DNA of 64,000 nt. Origin: Micromonospora halotolerans. GTDB lineage: Bacteria; Actinomycetota; Actinomycetes; Mycobacteriales; Micromonosporaceae. A model generated the notes under the pieces. It had not been told where the DNA came from. It searched no databases and worked only from the letters and a program-made list of their open reading frames with translations. Shown one piece after another: positions 18,348 through 25,418 of the stretch (positions are counted from its first letter, which is position 1; the number at the start of each line of letters is the position of its first letter). The position numbers and the translations under genes are program-made. The stretch spans positions 5,766,001 to 5,830,000 of the forward strand of contig NZ_CP134876.1 in assembly GCF_032108445.1 (NCBI RefSeq), read 5' to 3'.

Positions 18348-19468
18348 CTCAGAACATGCGCGACACCGGCGCGGTGATCCCGCAGGAGCACGGGTTCGAC
18401 GAGGTCACCATCCTCTGGATCTCCGAGGGCATGAGTTGTGACGGAGATTCCGTCTCCATGACGGCCTCCGGTCAACCGGCGATCGAGGACATCGTTCTCG
18501 GGCTCATTCCCGGTCTGCCGAAGGTCAACCTGCACAACAAGGTGTTGTCGCCGGCGGCCGGCGGCGAGGAGTTCCTGGCGCCGTACCGCCGGGCAGCCCG
18601 CGGGGAGATGGCCGAGCCGTTCATCCTCGTCATCGAGGGGTCGGTCCCGAACGAGAACATCAACGGCGACGGGTACTGGACGTCGTTCGGCAATGACGAG
18701 AACACCGGTGAGCCGTTGACCCTCAACTGGTGGATCGACCAGTTGGCGCCCAAGGCCTGGGCGGTCGTCGCCGCCGGCACATGCGCGACGTACGGCGGTA
18801 TCCATGCCATGGCCGGCAATCCGACGGGGTGCATGGGCCTGGCCGACTATCTCGGATGGGACTTCCGGTCCCAGGGCGGCTTGCCGATCGTCAATGTGCC
18901 CGGCTGCCCGATCCAGCCGGAGAACTTCATGGAGACGCTGACCTGGGTGCTCTACCACGCCGCCGGCTCGGCGCCGCCCCCGCCGCTGGACCACATGCTG
19001 CGGCCACAGTGGCTGTTCGGCAAGACCGTGCACGAGGGCTGCGACCGGGCCGCCTATTACGAGCAGGCCGACTTCGCCAAGGACTACAACTCGCCCAAGT
19101 GTCAGGTGAAGATCGGCTGCTGGGGGCCGGTCATCAACTGCAACGTCCCGAAGCGCGGCTGGATGGGCGGCGTGGGTGGCTGCCCCAACGTCGGTGGCAT
19201 CTGCATCGGCTGCACCATGCCGGGGTTCCCCGACAAGTTCATGCCGTTCATGGACATGCCGCCCGGGGGCAGCCTGTCCACGCTGCTGATCAAGCCGTAC
19301 GGCGCGATGATCCGCCGCCTGCGCGGCATCACCAACGGCACCGCCAACCGGGAACCGAAGTGGCACCACAACGGCCCCGAGCTCACCAGCGGCTACAACC
19401 CCCGGTGGCGCCCGTACGGTCCGGCGGATCCCCGTCGACAGGCGGCAATCGAGAGGAACAAACCGTGA
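18344..19468 (+). CDS. hhyS: Group 1h NiFe hydrogenase small subunit
   Basis: The 374-aa electron-transfer subunit carries three iron-sulfur clusters. The proximal-cluster motif is EGMSCDGD: Cys32 is kept but the usual second Cys of CxxC is Asp35. Asp ligation is the hallmark of actinobacterial-type (group 5/1h) enzymes. Other ligands are in GTCATYGG, VPGCP, HEGCDR, SPKCQ, IGCWGP and GGCPNVGGICIGC. There is no Tat signal peptide, as in this group. The ATG overlaps the hemerythrin stop and has GGGAGG upstream; the stop overlaps hhyL (GTGA). The enzyme family scavenges low, even atmospheric, H2. Confidence 0.95.
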   Translation: MTQNMRDTGAVIPQEHGFDEVTILWISEGMSCDGDSVSMTASGQPAIEDIVLGLIPGLPKVNLHNKVLSPAAGGEEFLAPYRRAARGEMAEPFILVIEGSVPNENINGDGYWTSFGNDENTGEPLTLNWWIDQLAPKAWAVVAAGTCATYGGIHAMAGNPTGCMGLADYLGWDFRSQGGLPIVNVPGCPIQPENFMETLTWVLYHAAGSAPPPPLDHMLRPQWLFGKTVHEGCDRAAYYEQADFAKDYNSPKCQVKIGCWGPVINCNVPKRGWMGGVGGCPNVGGICIGCTMPGFPDKFMPFMDMPPGGSLSTLLIKPYGAMIRRLRGITNGTANREPKWHHNGPELTSGYNPRWRPYGPADPRRQAAIERNKP

Positions 19469-21261
19469 CCGCGACGAAGCCGAAGCCGGCCGGCCAGCAG
19501 CCCGGCGAGCTGGTGGAGATGGCGTGGGATCCGATCACCCGGATCATCGGCAACCTCGGCGTCTACACGAAGATCGACTTCGCGAACCGGGTGGTCGCGG
19601 AGTGCCACACCACGTCCTCGCTGTTCCGCGGCTACTCGGTGTTCATGAAGGGAAAGGATCCGCGCGACGCCGGCTTCATCACCAGCCGGATCTGCGGCAT
19701 CTGCGGCGACAACCACACGACCTGCTCGGTCTACGCGCAGAACATGGCGTACGGCATCAAGACTCCGCCCCTGGCTGAGTGGATCATCAATCTTGGCGAG
19801 GCCGCCGAGTACATGTTCGACCACACCCTCTTCCAGGACAATCTCGTCTTCGTCGACTTCTGCGAGGCGATGGTCAAACAGACCAACCCGAGCGTGCTGG
19901 CCCGCGCCGAGAAGACCGCCGCCCCGGGCCGGGACATCCACGGCTACCGCACGATCGCCGACATCATGCGGGCCTACAACCCGTTCGAGGGCGAGGTCTA
20001 CAAGGAGGCGCTGAAGGTCAGCCGGACGACCCGGGAGATGTTCTGCCTCATGGAGGGCCGGCACGTGCACCCGTCGACGGTCTATCCCGGTGGCGTCGGC
20101 ACCATGCCCCAGCCGTCGCTGTTCACCGACTACCTGAGCCGGTTGATCAGCATCCTGGACTTCGTCAAGAAGGCCGTCGCCATGAACGACGACATCTTCG
20201 ATTTCTGGTACGAGGCGCTACCCGGCTACGAGGAGGTCGGCCGCCGGCGGGTCCTGCTCGGTTGCTGGGGCGCGTTCCAGAACCCCGACGTCGTCGATTA
20301 CCGGTACGAGACCATGACGAACTGGGGGCGGGCGATGCACGTCACGCCAGGAATCGTCGTCGACGGCAAGCTGCTCACCACCGACCTGGTCGACATCAAC
20401 CTCGGCATCCGGATCCTGCTCGGCAGCTCGTACTACAAGGACTGGGTCGGCGAGGAGGATCCCTTCGTCAGCCACGACCCCCTCGGCAACCCGGTCGACA
20501 TCCGCCATCCCTGGAACCAGACCACCCTCCCCGATCCCGGCAAGCGCGACTTCGGGGACAAGTACAGCTGGGTGATGAGCCCCCGTTGGTTCGACAAGAG
20601 CACCGGAGATCACCTCGCGCTGGACACCGGCGGCGGCTGCTTCGCCCGGCTGTACACCACCGCGCTGGCCAAGATGGTCGACACCCCATACGTCAAGTCG
20701 ACCGGAACGAGTGTGCTGATCACGCTGCCGAAGAGCCAGCGGCTGCCCGAAACGACGTTGGAGTGGAAGATCCCGCGCTGGTCGAACGCGCTGGAGCGGG
20801 ACCGGTCGCGGGCCTACTTCATCGCGTACGCCGCGGCCATGTCGCTGTACTTCCTTGAGCAGGCGATGGAGCGGGTGCGCGGCGGCGACATGCGGGTGTT
20901 CGCCGAGTTCGACGTGCCGGACGAGGCCATCGGTTGCGGCTTCCACGAGGCCGTCCGGGGCACCCTGTCGCACCACCTCGTGATCCGGGACCGCAAGATC
21001 GCCAACTACCACCCGTATCCGCCGACGCCGTGGAACGGCAGTCCCCGCGACAGCTACGGCACGCCCGGTCCGTACGAGGACGCCATCCAGAACATGCCCA
21101 TCTTCGAGGAGAACGGCCCGGACAAATTCAAGGGCGTGGACATCATGCGCGCGGTGCGCAGCTTCGACCCCTGCCTGCCGTGCGGGGTGCACATGTACGT
21201 CGGCGGTGGTCGTACCCTCAAGAAGATCCACTCTCCGATGTTCGGCGCGTCCCATGGGTGA
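19465..21261 (+). CDS. hhyL: Group 1h NiFe hydrogenase large subunit
   Basis: The 598-aa catalytic subunit holds the NiFe(CN)2CO centre. Nickel ligands are Cys77 and Cys80 in RICGICGDNHTTC and Cys570 and Cys573 in DPCLPCGVH. The 22 residues after His576 are the extension removed by the maturation protease encoded upstream. GAGAGGA precedes the GTG start. The next gene begins 8 bases before this stop. With hhyS it would oxidise H2 and pass electrons toward the respiratory chain. Confidence 0.96.
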   Translation: MTATKPKPAGQQPGELVEMAWDPITRIIGNLGVYTKIDFANRVVAECHTTSSLFRGYSVFMKGKDPRDAGFITSRICGICGDNHTTCSVYAQNMAYGIKTPPLAEWIINLGEAAEYMFDHTLFQDNLVFVDFCEAMVKQTNPSVLARAEKTAAPGRDIHGYRTIADIMRAYNPFEGEVYKEALKVSRTTREMFCLMEGRHVHPSTVYPGGVGTMPQPSLFTDYLSRLISILDFVKKAVAMNDDIFDFWYEALPGYEEVGRRRVLLGCWGAFQNPDVVDYRYETMTNWGRAMHVTPGIVVDGKLLTTDLVDINLGIRILLGSSYYKDWVGEEDPFVSHDPLGNPVDIRHPWNQTTLPDPGKRDFGDKYSWVMSPRWFDKSTGDHLALDTGGGCFARLYTTALAKMVDTPYVKSTGTSVLITLPKSQRLPETTLEWKIPRWSNALERDRSRAYFIAYAAAMSLYFLEQAMERVRGGDMRVFAEFDVPDEAIGCGFHEAVRGTLSHHLVIRDRKIANYHPYPPTPWNGSPRDSYGTPGPYEDAIQNMPIFEENGPDKFKGVDIMRAVRSFDPCLPCGVHMYVGGGRTLKKIHSPMFGASHG

Positions 21262-21865
21262 GCAGCCGGACCTCCCGCGTCTCGCCGACGCGGCCGTCGA
21301 GCCGCGGCTGGCCCGCCTGGACGCTGTGCTCGGCCAGCTCGAGCAGACCCCCGGCCGCACCGCCGAGCTGGCGCTGGAAGCGGTCGAGATCCTGACCGAC
21401 GTGTACGGCGAGGCGCTGGCCCGGGTCACCGATCTCGCCGCCGACAGCGCCGGCGCGCTCGACCGGCTCACCGACGACGAGCTGCTGCGGCACCTGCTGC
21501 TGTTGCACCGCATCCACCCGGATCCGCTGGAAGGGCGTGTGGCCCGCGCGATCGACGATCTCCGGCCGCAGCTGCGCGCGCAGGGGGCCGAGATCGCGTT
21601 GGTCGGTGTCCAGGACGAGGTGGCGCGGATCAGCCTGTCGGCGAGTTCGTGCGGCGGTGGCGCAGCGGCGCTGGGTGACCTGGTGCGGGAACAGGTGTTG
21701 ACGTTCGCGCCGGAGCTGTCCGCGGTCGAGGTGGCGGCACCCGCGCCGGCTCCAGCGCTGATTCCGGTCGCCGCCCTATGGCAGCGGCCGGACCGGACCG
21801 AGAGGGCACCGGCGAGTGAAGTGGGGCGAGCCGCAGGACCGCTCGCGTTGGGTGGCACAGCGTGA
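21254..21865 (+). CDS. NifU-like C-terminal-domain protein, cysteine motif degenerate
   Basis: The 203-aa protein matches in layout the NifU-type proteins of hhy operons: a helical N-terminal half and a region around residues 95-150 resembling the NifU C-terminal fold (HPDPLEGRVARAIDDLRPQL, then AEIALVGVQDEVARISL). NifU scaffolds bind Fe-S clusters through C-x-x-C; here the equivalent spot reads SSCGGG and the whole protein has a single cysteine. It may be a structural or chaperone remnant of a cluster donor. The tail is rich in proline and alanine. It overlaps hhyL and the next gene. Confidence 0.65.
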   Translation: MGEQPDLPRLADAAVEPRLARLDAVLGQLEQTPGRTAELALEAVEILTDVYGEALARVTDLAADSAGALDRLTDDELLRHLLLLHRIHPDPLEGRVARAIDDLRPQLRAQGAEIALVGVQDEVARISLSASSCGGGAAALGDLVREQVLTFAPELSAVEVAAPAPAPALIPVAALWQRPDRTERAPASEVGRAAGPLALGGTA

Positions 21866-22473
21866 CGACGGGTGCCCTGCAGCGGGTGATCCGGCGCGCG
21901 AGGCAGCGCGTGACCGTCGAACGCTGCGGCATGTGCGCCGGGCCGGTCGGTCCGGAGCACCGGCACGTGTGGGACGAGCAGGACGGGGAGCTGATGTGCG
22001 CCTGCACGCCGTGTTCCCTGCTCTTCGAACGCGAGTCGGCCGGCGGCGGCCGGTACCAGCTCGTCCCCACCCGCGGCAGACGGTTGCCGGACCTGTCCGC
22101 CGACGAACTCGGCGTGCCGGTCGGTCTGGTGTTCTTCGTCAAGCAGCGCGACGGCCGGGTGCTCGGGCACTATCCGAGCCCGCTCGGCACGACGGAGTCG
22201 GAGGTCGATGCCGGCGCCTGGCGGGCCGTGGAGGCGCGATCACCTGAGCTGGCCGAGCTGGTGCCGCGGGTCGAGGCTTTCCTGGCATGGACGGGCAACC
22301 GGCGCGACGGCGGCCAGCAGTGGGTGTTGCCGGTCGACGACTGTTTCCGGCTCGTCGCGCTCATCCGCCGCCACTGGACGGGCATGTCGGGGGGAAGCGC
22401 CGTGTGGCGGGAGATTTCCCGGTTCTTCGACGAACTCGGTCGACGACATGGTCGGCCGTCAGGCCACGACTGA
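21862..22473 (+). CDS. Cysteine-motif hydrogenase-cluster protein (DUF5947-like)
   Basis: The 203-aa protein has an N-terminal metal-binding knuckle, CGMC (near residue 22) and CACTPC (near 49), then FERESAGGGRYQLVPTR and a C-terminal block (WVLPVDDCFRLVALIRRHW, GGSAVWREISRFFDEL). I recall this arrangement as DUF5947, regularly found beside group 1h hydrogenases. A zinc or Fe-S role in maturation is inferred, not known. The GTG start overlaps the preceding stop (GTGA). Confidence 0.7.
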   Translation: MTTGALQRVIRRARQRVTVERCGMCAGPVGPEHRHVWDEQDGELMCACTPCSLLFERESAGGGRYQLVPTRGRRLPDLSADELGVPVGLVFFVKQRDGRVLGHYPSPLGTTESEVDAGAWRAVEARSPELAELVPRVEAFLAWTGNRRDGGQQWVLPVDDCFRLVALIRRHWTGMSGGSAVWREISRFFDELGRRHGRPSGHD

Positions 22474-22487
22474 CAAAGGAGGCAGGC

Positions 22488-22691
22488 ATGGGCGAGATCC
22501 GGGTGGGCGATCCCGACGTCGAACTCGACGCGCCGGCGCACACCAAGGGTGTGGAGGAGGGGAACTCGCGGCGGAGGAAGCAGTCAGGTCATCACGAGGA
22601 CGGGACGGTGGACGCCCGTCGCTCCACCGGCATCCGACCCAAGAAGCACGACCCGATCCTGCCGATCATGCCGAACCTGCCGCCGGGCTGA
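22488..22691 (+). CDS. 67-aa basic protein in hydrogenase operon
   Basis: The small soluble protein starts MGEIRVGDPDVELDAPAHTK and ends in PKKHDPILPIMPNLPPG. A near-perfect AAAGGAGG ribosome site precedes the ATG, and codon use fits the neighbours. It has no membrane segment or cysteine. The proline-rich, hydrophobic C-terminus looks like a docking peptide. I do not recognise a characterised family. Confidence 0.72.
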   Translation: MGEIRVGDPDVELDAPAHTKGVEEGNSRRRKQSGHHEDGTVDARRSTGIRPKKHDPILPIMPNLPPG

Positions 22692-22723
22692 GCCGGCCCA
22701 CGTAGACCCGAAGGAGATGAGCT

Positions 22724-22825
22724 GTGCGGAAGCTGTTGGTGCTGCTGGCCGGCGCGGCCGTCGTCGGGATGTTCTGGAAGGAACTTCCCGCGCTGCGACG
22801 CTATATCAAGATCGAAAAAATGTGA
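22724..22825 (+). CDS. 33-aa single-helix membrane mini-protein (DUF6893-like)
   Basis: The protein VRKLLVLLAGAAVVGMFWKE... has one hydrophobic helix (residues 4-18) and a basic, aromatic tail with R-R-Y-I-K-I. It matches in size and pattern the very small DUF6893-type proteins I recall from actinobacteria. The GTG is chosen because GAAGGAG ends 7 bases upstream; the overlapping ATG at 22717 is in another frame. In a soluble hydrogenase operon it is a candidate membrane tether or quinone-side docking factor (inference). Confidence 0.65.
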   Translation: MRKLLVLLAGAAVVGMFWKELPALRRYIKIEKM

Positions 22826-22846
22826 CCGGAGAGGACGAGTAGGTCG

Positions 22847-23119
22847 ATGTGTCTTGGGATCCCAGGCGAGATCGTCGAGATCAAGGCCGGCCACGACGAC
22901 CTGGCCATCGTCGACGTCGTGGGCGTTCGGCGGGCGATCAACATCGGCCTGCTCGGTCCGGACCAGATCGGTATCGGTGACTGGGTGCTCGTCCATGTCG
23001 GCTTCGCCATGTCGAAGATCGACGAGGCCGAGGCGGCCGCGACGTTGGCCATGTTGAACGGTCTCGGCCAGCCGTACACCGACGAGCTGCAGGCGCTCGC
23101 CGAATCCGACATCAGTTAG
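22847..23119 (+). CDS. hypC: HypC hydrogenase maturation chaperone
   Basis: The 90-aa protein begins MCLGIPGEIVEI, with the essential Cys2 that holds the Fe(CN)2CO unit with HypD. It also carries the typical GDWVLVHVGFAMSKID block. It carries the iron moiety from HypD to the large-subunit precursor. It lies 10 bp upstream of hypD in the same operon. Confidence 0.95.
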   Translation: MCLGIPGEIVEIKAGHDDLAIVDVVGVRRAINIGLLGPDQIGIGDWVLVHVGFAMSKIDEAEAAATLAMLNGLGQPYTDELQALAESDIS

Positions 23120-23129
23120 GAAAGACCAG

Positions 23130-24257
23130 ATGCGTTTCGTCGACGAGTACCGCGACGCGGACAAGGCCCAGGCGTTGGCCACCGAGATCGCCGCGTTGTG
23201 CGAGCCCGGACGGCAGTACAAGTTCATGGAGGTCTGCGGCGGCCACACGCACACCATCTACAAGCACGGGATCGAGGACTACCTGCCGGAGAGCGTCGCG
23301 CTGGTGCACGGGCCGGGCTGCCCGGTCTGCGTCATCCCGATGGGCCGGGTGGACGACGCCATCGCCATCGCCAATGAGCCGGGCGTCATCATGACGGCGT
23401 TCGGCGACATGATGCGCGTCCCGGGTGGCAGCGGGTCGTTCCTGGATGCCAAGGCGGCCGGTGCGGACATCCGGATGGTGTACTCGCCGCTGGACGCTCT
23501 GAAGATCGCGCGGACCAACCCGGACCGCAAGGTGGTCTTCATGGCGATCGGGTTCGAGACCACCTCGCCGTCGACCGCCATGACCGTGTTGCGGGCGGCC
23601 GCCGAGGGCATCGACAACTTCTCGGTCTTCTGCAACCACGTCACGATCCTTCCGGCGATCAAGGCGATCCTCGACTCACCGGACCTGCGCCTCGACGGTT
23701 TCCTCGGGCCGGGGCACGTCTCCACCGTGATCGGCTGCCGGCCGTACGAGTTCATCGCCCGTGACTACGGCAAGCCGCTGGTGTGCGCGGGGTTCGAACC
23801 GCTGGACCTGCTGCAGTCGGTCTACCTGCTGCTCAAGCAGCTCGCCGACGGGCGCTGCGAGGTGGAGAACCAGTACACCCGGGTGGTGCCCTGGGACGGC
23901 AATCTGCGGGCGCTGGAGGCGATCGGCCGGGTCATGCAGTTGCGCCCGTACTTCGAGTGGCGCGGCCTCGGTTTCATCTCGCACTCGGCGCTGCGGATGC
24001 GGGAGGAGTACGCGGCGTACGACGCTGAGCGGCTGTTCGACGTGCCCGGGGTGCGGGTAGCGGACCCGAAGGCCTGCCAGTGCGGCGAGGTGCTCAAGGG
24101 AGTGCTCAAGCCCTGGGAGTGCAAGGTTTTCGGCACCGCGTGCACGCCCGAGACGCCCATCGGCACGTGCATGGTGTCCTCGGAGGGCGCCTGCGCGGCC
24201 TACTACAACTTCGGCCGCTTCACCCGACAGCGGCTCGCGGAGGCGACACGCGTATGA
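23130..24257 (+). CDS. hypD: HypD Fe-S maturation protein
   Basis: The 375-aa protein assembles the Fe(CN)2CO group with HypC and HypE. It has EVCGGHTHTIYKHG near residue 33, HGPGCPVCVIP near 62 and the C-terminal [4Fe-4S] region with CQCGEV, WECKVFGTACTP and SSEGACAAYY. The length is normal for the family. The stop overlaps the hypE start (ATGA). Confidence 0.96.
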   Translation: MRFVDEYRDADKAQALATEIAALCEPGRQYKFMEVCGGHTHTIYKHGIEDYLPESVALVHGPGCPVCVIPMGRVDDAIAIANEPGVIMTAFGDMMRVPGGSGSFLDAKAAGADIRMVYSPLDALKIARTNPDRKVVFMAIGFETTSPSTAMTVLRAAAEGIDNFSVFCNHVTILPAIKAILDSPDLRLDGFLGPGHVSTVIGCRPYEFIARDYGKPLVCAGFEPLDLLQSVYLLLKQLADGRCEVENQYTRVVPWDGNLRALEAIGRVMQLRPYFEWRGLGFISHSALRMREEYAAYDAERLFDVPGVRVADPKACQCGEVLKGVLKPWECKVFGTACTPETPIGTCMVSSEGACAAYYNFGRFTRQRLAEATRV

Positions 24258-25405
24258 CGACGGAACGTACCGCCGGATGGTCCGAGCGCGCGGTGGCCGA
24301 GGCCGGGGCGGCGGCCGAACGCGAGTCGGGGCGACTGTCGCCGGAGCAGCAGGTGCTGCAGCGCATCGAACGGGCCCGCCGGCGCTCGCCGAAGATCAGG
24401 GAGAGCCGGATCACCCTCGCGCACGGCGCGGGCGGGAAGGCGACGCACAGCCTGATCGAGGGGCTCTTCGTCGAGGCGTTCCGCAACCCGACGCTGGAGG
24501 AGCTCGACGACGGTGCGGTGCTCACCGTGGGCAGCAGCCGGCTGGCCTTCACTACCGACTCGTACGTGGTGTCGCCGCTGTTCTTTCCGGGCGGGGACAT
24601 CGGCGATCTCGCCGTCAACGGCACCGTCAACGACCTGGCGGTCAGCGGGGCCCGTCCGCAGTACCTGTCGGCCGGGTTCATCCTGGAGGAGGGCTTCCCC
24701 GTCGCCGACCTGCGCCGGATCGCCACCTCGATGGCCGCCGCGGCGGAGCGCGCCGGAGTGCAGGTGGTCACCGGCGACACGAAGGTGGTGCAGCGGGGCA
24801 AGGCCGACGGCTGCTACATCAACACGGCGGGGGTCGGCGTGCTGGAGCGGCCGGTGAGCCTGGGCAGCCGACACATCCGCCCCGGTGACGCGATCGTCGT
24901 CTCCGGGCCGATCGGCGACCACGGTGTCACGATCATGCTCGCCCGGGGCGAGCTGGACATCGCCGCCGACCTCGCCTCGGACACCGCGGCCCTGCACGGG
25001 CTGGTGGACACCCTGCTGGACGCGGCTCCCGGGGTACGGCTGCTGCGCGACGCCACCCGGGGCGGGGTGGCGACGATCCTCAACGAGGTGGCGCAGGCGA
25101 CCCAGCTCGCCGTCGTGGTCGACGAGGCCTCGGTACCCGTACGTCCCGCCGTGACCGGCGCCTGCGAACTGCTCGGCATCGACCCGCTCTACGTGGCCTG
25201 CGAAGGACGCCTTGTGGCCGTCGTGGACGGCGCGCAGGCGGAGGAAGCCCTGGCGGCGCTGCGCGGCCACCCGCTCGGCGACGGTGCGGCGGTCATCGGC
25301 CGCGTCGCGGCCGACCCGCCCGGGATGGTGCTGCTCAGGACGGCGTTCGGCGGTACACGGGTGGTCGACATGCTGGTCGGGGATCCACTCCCCCGCATCT
25401 GCTGA
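24254..25405 (+). CDS. hypE: HypE carbamoyl dehydratase
   Basis: The 383-aa enzyme converts the carbamoylated C-terminal Cys to thiocyanate, the cyanide donor. It ends in PRIC, whose last residue is that cysteine. The AIR-synthase-like fold begins at ITLAHGAGGK around residue 53. The ~50 residues before it (WSERAVAEAGAAAERESGRL...) are an extra charged helical segment not found in typical HypE. The start overlaps the hypD stop. The gene ends 13 bp from the convergent hypF. Confidence 0.94.
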   Translation: MTTERTAGWSERAVAEAGAAAERESGRLSPEQQVLQRIERARRRSPKIRESRITLAHGAGGKATHSLIEGLFVEAFRNPTLEELDDGAVLTVGSSRLAFTTDSYVVSPLFFPGGDIGDLAVNGTVNDLAVSGARPQYLSAGFILEEGFPVADLRRIATSMAAAAERAGVQVVTGDTKVVQRGKADGCYINTAGVGVLERPVSLGSRHIRPGDAIVVSGPIGDHGVTIMLARGELDIAADLASDTAALHGLVDTLLDAAPGVRLLRDATRGGVATILNEVAQATQLAVVVDEASVPVRPAVTGACELLGIDPLYVACEGRLVAVVDGAQAEEALAALRGHPLGDGAAVIGRVAADPPGMVLLRTAFGGTRVVDMLVGDPLPRIC

Positions 25406-25418
25406 CGCTGGTTCCCGG

